A stretch of DNA of 64,000 bases, taken from contig QUBZ01000006.1 in the NCBI GenBank assembly GCA_014338005.1, forward strand, positions 1 through 64,000. Direction: 5' to 3'. The DNA comes from Chloroflexota bacterium. Lineage in GTDB: Bacteria > Chloroflexota > Anaerolineae > Aggregatilineales > Phototrophicaceae. The notes below the pieces were generated by a model. That model ran no database searches. It was given only the letters and a program-made list of their open reading frames with translations, and was not told where the DNA came from. Shown here piece by piece: positions 42,712-51,540 of the stretch (position 1 is its first letter; each line of letters opens with the position of its first letter). Position numbers and translations under genes: made by a program.

Positions 42712-43584
42712 CTATCGAAACCGCTCCCGCAGGTATTCCAGCGCCACCCGGTCAATCCAGTCCGGGTCACGATCCAGCCGCCAGCGTTCTTCCAGGTTTT
42801 CCGCCCCCACCAGCGCCCAGAAAGCCTGTTTGGAAGCGTCATCCCAGATGCCGGTTGTTTCGCGCCGCAGGTAGCCCTGCTTCAGCAGCCAGCTTTGCAG
42901 CTCGCGGGCGATGTCCTCGGTGATCGGCAGGCGGTCTTCGGCGCGCGGCATCCCGAAAAAGACGTGGTGAATGTTCACCAGCCGCCGCAGTTCGCGCACC
43001 GGGTCGGGGTGGTCATCCACGCGCAGGTCGAGGTAGCGGTCGTTGTCGCCGCCGTAACCGCCGTCCGGGCGCGCCACCAGCACCCCTGCCGACTGTTTGC
43101 CGCGCCGGTCGCCGCCGGCATCCTCGCCGGCTTGCAGCGCCGTTACCAGCCGGTCGGCCAGTTCACCAGAGGCGGACAAATACGCCGCCGCCATTGTTTC
43201 CAGTACGTCCGGCCCCGCCAGGATGTTGCCCTGGCAGGCAAAACCCTGGCCGGTTTTGTGGCCGGCCCAGCCGTAACAGTCTTCCCCGGTGAAGGCCGCC
43301 GACCCGCCGCGCGCGTCTACCATGCCCACCTGCCGGTGCGCGCGCTGCGCGTCCGCCGCCAGCAGCGTTTCCAAAGCCGACTCGGCGCTTGCGCCATTCG
43401 CCATCAGCGCCAGCCCGTCCGGGCCGAAGCTGACCTTCGCCAGCGATTGAGTCGCCACCGCCCCCGCCCCGGTGCGCGCCCAACTGACGACCGCCCCGGC
43501 GGCTAAAAATTTGCTGGCGACGGCCACACCCCAGGCCGGCTCGTCCGGGTCGTGGGCAACAATCGAAAAAGTGCTTGGCCGCAT
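42712..43584 (-). CDS. DUF1028 protein with peptidoglycan-binding-like C-terminus
   Basis: 290 residues. The N-terminal 200 are a DUF1028 (Ntn-hydrolase-like fold) domain: TFSIVAHDPDEPAWGVAVAS, GAGAVATQSLAKVSFGPDGL, GWAGHKTGQGFACQGNIL. The C-terminal part (ITEDIARELQSWLLKQGYL, then GIWDDASKQAFW) is a PG_binding_1-like helical repeat. DUF1028 is annotated as putative hydrolase or proteasome-like, without proven activity. GAGGAG lies seven bases before the ATG, inside the end of the PNPOx gene. Precedes the GT39 gene. Confidence 0.85.
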   Translation of the reverse strand: MRPSTFSIVAHDPDEPAWGVAVASKFLAAGAVVSWARTGAGAVATQSLAKVSFGPDGLALMANGASAESALETLLAADAQRAHRQVGMVDARGGSAAFTGEDCYGWAGHKTGQGFACQGNILAGPDVLETMAAAYLSASGELADRLVTALQAGEDAGGDRRGKQSAGVLVARPDGGYGGDNDRYLDLRVDDHPDPVRELRRLVNIHHVFFGMPRAEDRLPITEDIARELQSWLLKQGYLRRETTGIWDDASKQAFWALVGAENLEERWRLDRDPDWIDRVALEYLRERFR

Positions 43585-43587
43585 TAT

Positions 43588-44031
43588 TCACTCCTCGTCA
43601 AAATGCCAGTCGGTGCGGGTGGCAACCACGCCGTATTCCCAGGCCATTACATGCCGCACGCGCACGTGATATAACAGGTCGTCGGTGTTCAAAAAAGTGG
43701 CCTTGACGCCGCTGTGCGGGTCTACGTATTTTTCCATATAAGCCCCGTTCACCCGCTCCCGCTCGGCCTGGTCGGTCACGACCGCCGCGCGCCCCTCCAG
43801 AATGATCGTATCGTCGCCGTCGCCGGCATGGACGATCACCCAGGGTTGGAACGCCAGGTTGCGGGCTTTTTGCGACCCCGGCGGCGTGGTGAAATAAACG
43901 TCCCGCCCGTTCCACCAGTACCAGACCGGGACGGCGTGCGGGCGTCCGTCCGGGCGGGTGGTGCTGACCCAGATGGTGCGAAAACCTTGCAGCCACAGGT
44001 CTACTTTGCGCCAGGGAATATGTCCACCCAT
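43588..44031 (-). CDS. Pyridoxamine 5'-phosphate oxidase-family protein (FMN/F420 split barrel)
   Basis: 147 residues with the split-barrel pattern of the PPOX family: FRTIWVSTTRPDGRPHAVPV, WYWWNGRDVYFTTPPGSQKA and IILEGRAAVVTD. Members bind FMN, F420 or haem; the VPVWYWWNGRDVYF run fits the F420/FMN-dependent general-stress group. Substrate unknown. GGAGGT is well placed before ATG 44031. Divergent from the TIR gene, overlapping regulation possible in the 67-base gap. It is followed by DUF1028 at 3 bases. Confidence 0.85.
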   Translation of the reverse strand: MGGHIPWRKVDLWLQGFRTIWVSTTRPDGRPHAVPVWYWWNGRDVYFTTPPGSQKARNLAFQPWVIVHAGDGDDTIILEGRAAVVTDQAERERVNGAYMEKYVDPHSGVKATFLNTDDLLYHVRVRHVMAWEYGVVATRTDWHFDEE

Positions 44032-44098
44032 GAACTACCTCCAGGTTGGCGATGAAACATAAGATGGTATTATATGAGAGAACCGAACGCGAGGAAAT

Positions 44099-44947
44099 AT
44101 GAGCCACATTTTTGTCTGTTACAGCCGAGTAGATCGGGCCATCACCGAGCAGCTTGCCGGCCTGCTGCGAAAAGCCTACAATCACGTCTGGTACGACGAC
44201 AACCTGCACGGCGGTGAAGAATGGTGGACGGAAATTCTGAAGGAAATCGCCCGCTGCCACCATTTTATCTTCCTTATGTCTGACGAATCCATCGGCTCGG
44301 AGTGGTGCCGCCGCGAACTGGACGAAGCCCGGCGGCTGACCAAACACGTCCTGCCGGTGCTGGTGCGCGCCCGGACGCTCATCCCGGCGGAACTGCAAAA
44401 ACTCCAGCGTATTGATATGTCGTCCGGCATCACCGTCGAAAACCTGAACGCCTTGTACGCCGCTTTAATCCGCGCCGTCAACGATGACCAGTCGTCCATC
44501 AGCCGGCAGAAGCAGCGCGCCGCCGACCGCCGCGCCCTGGAGCGGCTGTGGCCGTTCATTCATGGCAGCTACATCGAAGCCCTGTGCGACCAGGTGCAGT
44601 GCGGCAAGCTTGACTGGGAGCTTTACACTTCGCACATCGCCAAATACCTGGATTTGCGCGCCAAAACCCGCGACCGTTTTTCCAACCTCATCCTGGAAGA
44701 AGTTTTCGAGTCCTTCGACGACGCGCTCATCCGGCTGGACGGCCAGCTTGGCTGGACGTATGAACTGCGGGAAAACGATGGGCGCTCCTACATGATGCAG
44801 CCGGAAAAAGCGATGGAAGACAGCTACTGGTTCGAGAAGTACAACCGGCTGGTGCGCCGCTCCACCGACGTGCTGATGCGGCACATCGGTCTGGTGGAAA
44901 CCATCAAAACGATTCTGCCGGACTTCGACGTACAAAAGGAAGAATAA
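44099..44947 (+). CDS. TIR-domain protein with unassigned C-terminal domain
   Basis: 282 residues. The N-terminal 125 form a TIR domain: MSHIFVCYSRVDRAITEQLA (box 1), VWYDDNLHGGEEWWTEI, FIFLMSDESIGSEWCRREL with the candidate NADase Glu73. TIR domains cleave NAD or signal by self-assembly, often in phage defence or TIR-STAND systems. The C-terminal half (about 150-282; RRALERLWPFIHGSYIEALC and later aromatic-rich helices) matches nothing I know. GAGGAA precedes the ATG. It starts an operon with an HAD phosphatase gene 7 bases downstream. Not next to R-M or other defence genes. Confidence 0.8.
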   Translation: MSHIFVCYSRVDRAITEQLAGLLRKAYNHVWYDDNLHGGEEWWTEILKEIARCHHFIFLMSDESIGSEWCRRELDEARRLTKHVLPVLVRARTLIPAELQKLQRIDMSSGITVENLNALYAALIRAVNDDQSSISRQKQRAADRRALERLWPFIHGSYIEALCDQVQCGKLDWELYTSHIAKYLDLRAKTRDRFSNLILEEVFESFDDALIRLDGQLGWTYELRENDGRSYMMQPEKAMEDSYWFEKYNRLVRRSTDVLMRHIGLVETIKTILPDFDVQKEE

Positions 44948-44954
44948 AAACACC

Positions 44955-45758
44955 ATGCAGCTTTCCACCATCACCGGCATCATCGCCGATATGGACGGTG
45001 TGCTGTGGCGCGGCAGTCAGCCGCTGCCCGGCCTGGCCGACTTTTTCGACTTTTTGCGCGCCGGCGGCATCCCCTTCGTGCTGGCGACCAACAACAGCAG
45101 CCAGACGCCGCAGGCGTACCTGCACAAACTGTCCGGCATGGGCGTCAACGGCCTGGCCGAAAATCAGATCATCACATCCGGCACAGCCACTGCCGATTAC
45201 CTCCAGACAGCCTACCCGCCCGGCACACCGGTTCACGTCCTGGGCGGCGACGGGCTGAAGCAGATCATCCGGCAGGCCGGTTTTCCACCGGGGCAGGACG
45301 AAGCGCGCGTGGTGGTGGCCGGGGTGGACTTCGACCTCACCTATGCCAAACTCAAACATGCCTGCGCTCTGGTGCGCGCCGGCGCAGATTTCATCGGCAC
45401 AAATGCCGACGCCACCTTCCCTTTGCCGGACGGCCTCGCGCCCGGCGCGGGCAGCATCCTGGCGGCGCTGGCGACCGCGACCGGGCGGCAGCCCACCATC
45501 ATCGGCAAACCGGGCGCGCCGATGTTCCAGACGGCGCTGCGCCGCCTGGGTACAGCGCCGGAAAACACGCTCATGATCGGCGATCGACTGAACACCGACA
45601 TCGAAGGCGCGCGGCGGACCGGGCTGAAGACGGCACTGCTGCTGACCGGCGTCACCACCCGCGAGGAACTGGCCGCCAGCCCCATCCAGCCGGATGGCGT
45701 TTACGACGGTTTGCCCGACTTAGTAGCCGCCTGGCAGCGCGCGCTGGCCGGGCATTGA
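44955..45758 (+). CDS. HAD-IIA family phosphatase (NagD-like)
   Basis: 267 residues. HAD motifs: Asp12-x-Asp14 in IIADMDGVLWRG, motif II VLATNNSSQT, Lys in GKPGAPMF and acidic MIGDRLNTDIEGA. The IIA cap and size match NagD/p-nitrophenylphosphatase/phosphoglycolate phosphatase-type enzymes that dephosphorylate small sugar phosphates or nucleotides. Cotranscribed with the TIR gene. A substrate in sugar-phosphate metabolism is likely but not readable. Followed by a convergent deazaflavin oxidoreductase gene. Confidence 0.9.
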   Translation: MQLSTITGIIADMDGVLWRGSQPLPGLADFFDFLRAGGIPFVLATNNSSQTPQAYLHKLSGMGVNGLAENQIITSGTATADYLQTAYPPGTPVHVLGGDGLKQIIRQAGFPPGQDEARVVVAGVDFDLTYAKLKHACALVRAGADFIGTNADATFPLPDGLAPGAGSILAALATATGRQPTIIGKPGAPMFQTALRRLGTAPENTLMIGDRLNTDIEGARRTGLKTALLLTGVTTREELAASPIQPDGVYDGLPDLVAAWQRALAGH

Positions 45759-45769
45759 CCGCCGTCGGC

Positions 45770-46141
45770 CTATAACTGCACCCGGATCATCAGCATATCC
45801 GCCGCTTTGTCGGCAGACATGCGCGGATACATGGCCTTCAGCAGTTCCCGGCTGGTCTCGTCTTCGGGACACAGTTCCGCTCTGGCGGGGACATCCTTGC
45901 CGCGCAGACGCAGCGTAACCGGCGCGCCGCCCGCGAGGTTGCGTATCCATTTCCGGTCTTTGCCGCTGAAGAAATAAATGCTGTCCCCCTGGCGGCCATA
46001 GGCCACCGGCGTGGTATACAGCCGCCCGGTTTTGCGCCCCGTCACAGTGATGAGCATCAGGCCGTGACTGGCGACAAAATGCAGCGGCGAGCGCAGCAGG
46101 GGTTTCAAAACGGCGTTGCCAATATCCAGCATCACAGGCAT
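45770..46141 (-). CDS. Deazaflavin (F420)-dependent nitroreductase-family protein
   Basis: 123 residues. The family hallmark is a short split barrel: GLMLITVTGRKTGRLYTTPV, YGRQGDSIYFFSGKDRKW, WIRNLAGGAPVTLRLRGKDV. This matches DUF385/Ddn proteins, which bind F420 and reduce diverse substrates, often for detoxification. AAAGGA is eight bases before ATG 46141. Its presence suggests that the organism makes or uses F420. Convergent with the HAD gene; divergent from the aldo/keto reductase. Confidence 0.88.
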   Translation of the reverse strand: MPVMLDIGNAVLKPLLRSPLHFVASHGLMLITVTGRKTGRLYTTPVAYGRQGDSIYFFSGKDRKWIRNLAGGAPVTLRLRGKDVPARAELCPEDETSRELLKAMYPRMSADKAADMLMIRVQL

Positions 46142-46329
46142 GGTCGGTATCCTTTCGTCTTATCTGGTATACGCTGCTCAGGCCGTGAGCGCCGCATGAT
46201 AAAGCCACCTATCATGACATGACATTCGTCAGGTTCGGGCGACGGTCTGGCGCGGCCATTGGCAGGATGAGCGACCGCCGATAAACTCACTTCTCCCTCA
46301 ACAACAACGTATTTTTATGGAGATAAATC

Positions 46330-47301
46330 ATGGAATACACCCGATTAGGACGAACCGCGCTTAAGGTCAGCCGCCTGTGCCTGGGAACGATGAACTTCGG
46401 CCCGCATACCACCGAAGCCGACAGCTACGCCATCATGGACAAGGCGCTCGACCTGGGCATTAACTTTTTCGACACGGCCAACGTCTACGGCTGGAAAAAG
46501 GGCGAAGGCGTCACCGAGCAGATCATCGGGCGCTGGTGGGCGCAGGGCGGCGGACGGCGGGAAAAAGTGGTCATCGCCACTAAAGTTTACGGCGTGATGG
46601 GCGACTGGCCGAACGAAAGCCGCCTGTCGGCGCTGCACATTCGCCGCGCCTGCGAGGACAGCCTGCGCCGGATGCAGACCGATTATATTGACCTGTACCA
46701 GATGCACCACATTGACCGCAACGCGCCCTGGGAAGAAGTGTGGCAGGCGATGGAAACGCTGGTGCAGCAGGGTAAAGTGATCTACGTCGGCAGCAGCAAC
46801 TTCGCCGGCTGGCACATCGCCCAGGCCAACGAAGCCGCCAAAGCGCGGCACTTCATGGGGCTGGTCAGCGAGCAAAGCCTGTACAACCTCAAAGACCGCA
46901 TGATTGAAATGGAGGTCATCCCGGCCTGCGAATATTACGGCCTGGGCATCATCCCCTGGAGTCCCCTGGCGGGCGGGATGCTGGGCGGCGCGCTGCAAAA
47001 AGCGAAGGAAGGCCGCCGCGCATCCGAAAACCAGCAGAAGATGATCGAAAAACACTACAGCCAGTTAGAGCGGTACGAAGCCTTCTGCGCCGAAATCGGC
47101 GAACAGCCCGCCGACGTGGCGCTGGCCTGGCTGTTGAAAGACCCCATCGTCACCGCGCCGATCATCGGCCCGCGCACAATGGAACAGCTTACCGGCAGCC
47201 TGCGCGCCCTGGAGATCAAACTGAGCCAGGAGCAGCTTAAAACGCTAGATGAAATCTGGCCCGGCCCCGGCGGCCCCGCCCCGGAAGCCTACGCCTGGTA
47301 A
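46330..47301 (+). CDS. Aldo/keto reductase
   Basis: 323-residue NADPH-dependent reductase of the (beta/alpha)8 AKR superfamily. Catalytic tetrad: Asp48 in FFDTANVYG, Tyr53, Lys85 in VVIATKVYG, His126 in YQMHHID. Cofactor site near the C-terminus: IIGPRTMEQLTGSL. The start GRTALKVSRLCLGTMNFG matches the YghZ/YajO-type (AKR11/13-like) subfamily, which reduces aldehydes of mixed structure. GGAGAT precedes the ATG. Physiological substrate unknown; the neighbour beta-lactamase-like gene does not narrow it. Confidence 0.92.
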   Translation: MEYTRLGRTALKVSRLCLGTMNFGPHTTEADSYAIMDKALDLGINFFDTANVYGWKKGEGVTEQIIGRWWAQGGGRREKVVIATKVYGVMGDWPNESRLSALHIRRACEDSLRRMQTDYIDLYQMHHIDRNAPWEEVWQAMETLVQQGKVIYVGSSNFAGWHIAQANEAAKARHFMGLVSEQSLYNLKDRMIEMEVIPACEYYGLGIIPWSPLAGGMLGGALQKAKEGRRASENQQKMIEKHYSQLERYEAFCAEIGEQPADVALAWLLKDPIVTAPIIGPRTMEQLTGSLRALEIKLSQEQLKTLDEIWPGPGGPAPEAYAW

Positions 47302-47381
47302 CGCCGACGCGGGGGCATGTGACACATGCCCCCCAAAATCCCGCCTACCCGCCGCCCGCGTCATCCGCTACAATCGCCGGC

Positions 47382-48311
47382 ATGAAAGTAAACCGACGCC
47401 GATTTATCGTTTTATTGGGCGGGATGTTTTTAACGCTCACCAACAGGCTGTTCGCCCACGACTGGGAAGACGAAACGCCCGCTGTAGCTGCCGCGCGCGC
47501 GGCACTGGAGTCGGCTTTTGCCGGACGCCAGATGGCGCTGGATTTCCGGCGTTTTAACCGCAGTTTCGATGAGCTGTTCCGCATCCAGATCAACGCGCTT
47601 GACCTGTTCCCGGTGGCAAGCTGTTTTAAAGCCTGGCTGGCGCTCTATTATTTCGTGCATGTGCCGCCGGACGAATGGGATACCGGCGAATACAGCCCGG
47701 TTTACCAGATGGCCGTCAGCAGCGACAACGTGAACACCGGCGTCGTCCTGGATATGGTCGCCCGCCGCGCGCGCAGCCGCAAAAACGCCATCGAAATCTT
47801 CAACGACTTTCTGACCCAGACGGTCGGCATGGCGAACGGCCTGCACACCTGGAACTGGCTGGACAGCCCAACCGTAGGCCTCACCGACCCGCGCTTCGCG
47901 CCCTCGGCGGTGCGGTCGGTGCGCCTGGGCGGGCAGGAATACCGCGTGGACAATGCCTTCACGGCTGCCGACCTGGCGCGCGGTTACGATTTTTTGCTGC
48001 GCGGCGAATACTTCACCCGGTCGCCGGAGCTAAAAGCGGCCATCCAGGCGGCGCGGGCGCTGCTGTCTATACCCGCCCACAACTATCGCTCACCCATCGA
48101 AAGGGTTTATGCCGACGGTTATACCGGCAAAGACGGCATTTTACCGTCGGCGGACATCAGCACCGGGCGCGTGGTCAACGACGCCGGTTTAATCCGGCGC
48201 GGCGACTATCATTACATCATCGCCTTTATGTCGGCGGGCGAAAGCGAGTCTACCGCCCTTTCCGTACTGGGACAGGTCATCGGCCAGATGCAGACATTTG
48301 ACGAGTCGTGA
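47382..48311 (+). CDS. Exported class A beta-lactamase-like serine hydrolase
   Basis: 309 residues. The N-terminus MKVNRRRFIVLLGGMFL is a Tat-like twin-arginine signal. Serine-hydrolase motifs are present in the expected order: SCFK at 80-83 (SxxK), SDN at 114-116, and GKDG further on in place of the usual KTG/KSG. This is the PF13354-type beta-lactamase-like family, acting outside the cytoplasm on peptidoglycan or beta-lactam substrates. The Ser-Cys-Phe-Lys form and Asp in KDG are atypical, so lactamase activity is not assured. A frame extension up to 47319 lacks a better start. The stop overlaps the GNAT start region. Confidence 0.75.
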   Translation: MKVNRRRFIVLLGGMFLTLTNRLFAHDWEDETPAVAAARAALESAFAGRQMALDFRRFNRSFDELFRIQINALDLFPVASCFKAWLALYYFVHVPPDEWDTGEYSPVYQMAVSSDNVNTGVVLDMVARRARSRKNAIEIFNDFLTQTVGMANGLHTWNWLDSPTVGLTDPRFAPSAVRSVRLGGQEYRVDNAFTAADLARGYDFLLRGEYFTRSPELKAAIQAARALLSIPAHNYRSPIERVYADGYTGKDGILPSADISTGRVVNDAGLIRRGDYHYIIAFMSAGESESTALSVLGQVIGQMQTFDES

Positions 48312-48313
48312 TT

Positions 48314-49105
48314 ATGCCAGCTTTTATTGATGCGCTTACCCAGGTCTACCTGGAAAACCCCTGCCGGGTGCTGCCCAACCCGCTGTGGAAAACCCTGGCG
48401 GAGCTAGATCACTTCCGAACCACCGTTGAAGTCGGGCGCGATGGGCTGGTTAAACGGCTGGAAGCCGCCGGCGACGACCAACTGTTCGTCCATTGGACGC
48501 GCGAGGGGCGCAAACCAAGCCTGCTGATGCGCCGCCGGCTGGAAACCATGCGCCGGGCGCTGGTTCACCAGCATTATCTCGACCCCGACACAACCGCCGG
48601 ATTCGCCACGCGGCTGCCGTTTTTTCGCCTCATCCACCGGGGCGACCCCGCGCCACCCAGCCTGCCGCCGGGTTATCGTTTTGAAGCGGTTGACCCAACC
48701 GGTCAGGCGCAGGCGGTGGCAGATTTTATCGCCGAATGTTACGACGACCTGAAACCCGCCGCCGGAACCGTCCAGAACTGGTCGCGGCATCCCGTTTACG
48801 CGCCTGACCTGTGGGCCTGGGTGGTAAACGAACAGATCGGCGAACGCGCCGCGCTGGTGATCGGGGAACTTGACCCGGCCATCGGCGAAATGTCGCTGGA
48901 ATGGGTGCAGGTGCGTTCGGCTTACCGGGGCAAGGGCCTGGGCAAAGCGGCGGTGCTGGAGCTGCTGAGGCGTGCTGCTGGCCGGGCGGCCTTTACGACC
49001 GTCTCCGGGCCGGTGGAGAACCGGGACAAACCAGGCGGGTTTTACCGCGCCTGCGGTTTCACCGGCTACGATGTGTGGTGGCTGCTGGCCGATCCGTTCC
49101 GCTAA
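48314..49105 (+). CDS. GNAT-family N-acetyltransferase
   Basis: 263 residues. The C-terminal half carries the GNAT core: LEWVQVRSAYRGKGLGKAAV, with the acetyl-CoA loop RGKGLGKA, followed by NRDKPGGFYRACGFTGYDVWW. The N-terminal half is conserved in neither catalytic motif; it may bind the acceptor. ATG 48314 is preceded by a GTG at 48308 in the same frame; both are possible. It overlaps the stop of the endonuclease V gene by 4 bases, convergently. Confidence 0.8.
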   Translation: MPAFIDALTQVYLENPCRVLPNPLWKTLAELDHFRTTVEVGRDGLVKRLEAAGDDQLFVHWTREGRKPSLLMRRRLETMRRALVHQHYLDPDTTAGFATRLPFFRLIHRGDPAPPSLPPGYRFEAVDPTGQAQAVADFIAECYDDLKPAAGTVQNWSRHPVYAPDLWAWVVNEQIGERAALVIGELDPAIGEMSLEWVQVRSAYRGKGLGKAAVLELLRRAAGRAAFTTVSGPVENRDKPGGFYRACGFTGYDVWWLLADPFR

Positions 49106-49770
49106 GTTCCGAAATCGCCGGCGGCCAGGTGCGCGCGGCGAATCGGCTCCGGCAGGCGGTAGCGGGTGGCACAGCGCAGGATAAGCTCAACCGAAGTCGG
49201 CAGGTCGGCCAGATGGCCGGGCGAGATATACACCGGTTTGACGCCGGTTCGTGTCCGCACCACCGCGCCGATGACCTGTCCCCGGTCTACTAGATGGCTG
49301 TAAGCGCCCTTCTCGCTGCCGGGTTCGGCATAACGCCCGGTTAGCAGCGTTTTGCCGCAGCCGATGGTTGGCTTTTGCAGCCACAATCCCAGGTGGCTGG
49401 CGATGCCGATGCGGCGCGGGTGCGCGATGCCCATGCCGTCGAAGATGAACACGTCCGGGACGTGCTGCAAACGCTCGAAGGCCGATTCCAGCACCGGCCC
49501 TTCCCGAAAGCTCAACAGCCCCGGAATATACGGGAACGGCGTGGGCATGGCGGCGGTGACGGTTTCGACCGGCTGCAAATCGGGGAACGCCAGCACCACG
49601 ACCGCCGCGTGAGACAGGTCGTTTTTCACGCTCACGTCCACGCCGGCGACCAACCGCACATCATCCAGCGCAATCGGCTGATCGGTGACCAGTTCGCTCG
49701 CAAGCTGCTTTTGCAGAGCGACGGCCTGTTCCGGCGATAAATTCCAGTCATGGCGGTGGTGTATTTTCAT
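49102..49770 (-). CDS. nfi: Endonuclease V (deoxyinosine 3' endonuclease)
   Basis: 222-residue repair nuclease cutting DNA (or RNA) one base 3' of inosine. Family motifs: AGVDVS with metal-binding Asp45, PYIPGLLSFREGP with the tyrosine/proline wedge, DGMGIAHPRRIGIASHLG, KTLLTGRY and PVYISPGHLADLPTS. Length is normal. The usual Tyr after AGVDVA is Val here. Overlaps the GNAT gene stop by 4 bases at its 3' end. The start ATG has no strong Shine-Dalgarno. Confidence 0.94.
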   Translation of the reverse strand: MKIHHRHDWNLSPEQAVALQKQLASELVTDQPIALDDVRLVAGVDVSVKNDLSHAAVVVLAFPDLQPVETVTAAMPTPFPYIPGLLSFREGPVLESAFERLQHVPDVFIFDGMGIAHPRRIGIASHLGLWLQKPTIGCGKTLLTGRYAEPGSEKGAYSHLVDRGQVIGAVVRTRTGVKPVYISPGHLADLPTSVELILRCATRYRLPEPIRRAHLAAGDFGT

Positions 49771-49869
49771 GGCGTTATCCTGTTGGGCAAACCCCTATTA
49801 CAGCAGGCAAAAAGCGTAACGCAAAGAGGCGAAGAAGCAAAGGCACAGAGGCATAGTGTGTTTGTGGCG

Positions 49870-49897
49870 TAGGGGAGCGCACGGCGGCGCTCCCCTA
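49870..49897. other. Perfect 11-pair hairpin between nfi and merR
   Basis: TAGGGGAGCGC at 49870-49880 pairs fully with GCGCTCCCCTA at 49887-49897, six-base loop. There is no T-run on either strand, so it is not a standard intrinsic terminator, though it could stop decay or act with Rho. The rest of 49771-49916 holds purine-rich GCAAAG/GAGGC repeats and no gene. Confidence 0.45.
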
Positions 49898-49916
49898 TAA
49901 GAACGTGTGTCGCGGA

Positions 49917-50747
49917 CTAGGCAGAGGCTTTTTCGACGGGGAACTGGATTTCGGTTACAGCGTCCGCCGGGGCACAGCCGCCCGCCAGATAGATTTCGCG
50001 CGGCGGGCCGACCACACGGTAGCCGTTGGCCTCGATCCAGCGGCCAATCGCCAGGTAGACATCACCCAGGCCGCTGTAATCACCTTTGTGGACGGCGCAG
50101 GCCGCCTGCGGCACGGCGGGCAGGTCATGTGCCGTCATGTGCCGTCCACCCGACAGGTCAATCGTTTGTGGGCTGCCGGCTGCTACCGGAAAGGCAAACT
50201 CGATGTCCATGTCAGCCGCCGCGAATGCTTCGTCATAGTACAGGCAGAACGGCGGAGCGATCATCTCCACGCCGGCCATCTGGAGCGACTGCATGGTTTC
50301 ATTCCAGATGGTTCCAAGGTGGTCGAAGGTCGGCACGATTTGCCGCAGCGAAAGGATACGCTGTGCGGGCAAAGGCTTGAGAAGCACTTCATAGTCGGGC
50401 ATTTTATCCTCCATTTCGATTTGTCTCAGGCGGGCTTCCACCCGCGCCAGCCGTTCCTGCTCCTCGCGCACGCGCTGCTGAAGTTCGGCCTGTTTGAGCC
50501 GGAACATGCCACGAAGCTGCTCCGGCGTCAGGCATTCGTCCAACACCTGCGCGATCTGTTCCAGCGACAGCCCCAGGTCTTTTAGCGCCAGGATGCGGTT
50601 AAGCCGGGGAAGCTGGTCAAACGAGTAGTAGCGGTAGCCGGTGAAGCGATCAATGCGCGCCGGTTTGAGCAGGCCGAGTTCGTCGTAGTAGCGCAGGGCG
50701 CTCACCGGCACCTGTGTCAATCTCGAAAAGTCACCGATCTTAAACAT
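49917..50747 (-). CDS. MerR-family regulator with GyrI-like effector domain
   Basis: 276 residues. The N-terminal MerR HTH reads MFKIGDFSRLTQVPVSALRY, then YYDELGLLKPARIDRFTGYRYY. A coiled coil (about 80-115) carries the dimer contact. The C-terminal half (about 120-270) is a GyrI/AraC-effector-binding-type barrel: YEVLLKPLPAQRILSLRQ, ending in EIQFPVEK, as in BmrR. It should sense a small hydrophobic ligand and activate a promoter with 19-base spacing. AAGGGGAAA precedes the ATG. Its regulated gene is not evident; the neighbours are nfi and a broken nuclease gene. Confidence 0.9.
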   Translation of the reverse strand: MFKIGDFSRLTQVPVSALRYYDELGLLKPARIDRFTGYRYYSFDQLPRLNRILALKDLGLSLEQIAQVLDECLTPEQLRGMFRLKQAELQQRVREEQERLARVEARLRQIEMEDKMPDYEVLLKPLPAQRILSLRQIVPTFDHLGTIWNETMQSLQMAGVEMIAPPFCLYYDEAFAAADMDIEFAFPVAAGSPQTIDLSGGRHMTAHDLPAVPQAACAVHKGDYSGLGDVYLAIGRWIEANGYRVVGPPREIYLAGGCAPADAVTEIQFPVEKASA

Positions 50748-50858
50748 GGTTTCCCCTTTGCGCGCGTCAGGCTAACCCGAGCGGCTGGCCGGGCCGCCCC
50801 TGCATCCTTATCATGCACCCTCAAGCGGCTTGAGAGTCAAGGGGGTGCGGGCAACAAA

Positions 50859-50891
50859 AACGCCGCGTCCGGCAAATCGAACGGCGGCGTT
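50859..50891 (-). terminator. Intrinsic terminator after the restriction-modification genes
   Basis: AACGCCGC at 50859-50866 pairs with GCGGCGTT at 50884-50891. On the minus strand a T-run (AAAAA at 50856-50860 on the plus strand) follows. It ends 11 bases past the nuclease stop. Confidence 0.6.
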
Positions 50892-50901
50892 AGCGGCGGA
50901 T

Positions 50902-51540
50902 TTATATCGCCAGGTCAAGCGGCAAATCGCTGATGTCTCGTAAACGATGGCCGTCTATCAGCGTCATCAGCATATCCAGTTGGGCGTCGCTCTGCGTTCG
51001 ATTCACGGCTTCGATCAGCTCATTCAGCGCGAAATGATAGACATGATCCACATCGCCCGTTCCCAGAGCCACCGAAGCCAGGCGTGTCGGCAGCGGCTCA
51101 GCCGTAACAACCATGACATGCGGCGTGCGCCCTTTTCGATTGCGGATGAGGTTCAAGCCCTCGGTGCGGACATTCTGGGCCCGGTCGCTGCGAATCGTCC
51201 ATTTACAGGAGATGCTGGCGTGAAGTATCAGATTGGGCTGATTCCTGGCTCTCAAAGAACTATAATGGCAAAAATCGTCCGCATCACCGACAACCGTCTG
51301 ATGTGTGTTAATTTCCTCATCCGTCACCGGATAACGCGCAACGACAATATCCGGCGTGATGAGATAATCGCCCCCCAAAGCCGCCCTTAACTGTGGGTTG
51401 TCTGAAACCGCCGCCTGAATCGCGGCCAGATGATGATACTGGTCAAAACCGGCAATAGTCGCATTCAGCGAGAATCGCCACTGTCCAGGCCGCAGATGAT
51501 GCAGCAGGGCAAAAGCCTGCTCTAAAAAATCTCTGGTCAC
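50902..51540 (-). pseudogene. NgoMIV-type restriction endonuclease, C-terminal three quarters
   Basis: 212 residues from GTG 51540, strongly resembling NgoMIV, a tetrameric nuclease for GCCGGC: LLHHLRPGQW, TPDIVVARYPVTD, LHASISCKWTIRSDRAQN, LNLIRNRKGRTPHV and ISDLPLDLAI. The catalytic Asp (PDIVV) and Lys (SCKW) are present, but the family's first Glu lies just upstream (PGQGLGSQFE, one codon before GTG 51540 and outside the open frame after the last stop). The true N-terminus is encoded at 51606-51803 in a different frame. At least two lesions separate the parts, so the gene looks broken. Confidence 0.8.

Noticed and set aside
42712-43506. Long plus-strand open frames across the DUF1028 and GT39 genes
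   Set aside because: These are shadows of high-GC genes: compositionally odd (Arg/Pro/Ala-rich), no ribosome sites, and the minus-strand proteins have clear families.
45720-46208. 162-codon minus-strand frame overlapping the deazaflavin gene
   Set aside because: Different frame from the recognisable F420-binding protein and Arg/Gln-rich; a shadow.
47249-47557. 102-codon frame overlapping the end of the aldo/keto reductase gene
   Set aside because: Runs through two real genes in another frame, without a ribosome site or domain.
49800-49860. Short CRISPR-like repeats GCAAAG/GAGGC near 49815-49850
   Set aside because: Units are irregular and too short, with no spacers or cas genes; low-complexity intergenic sequence.
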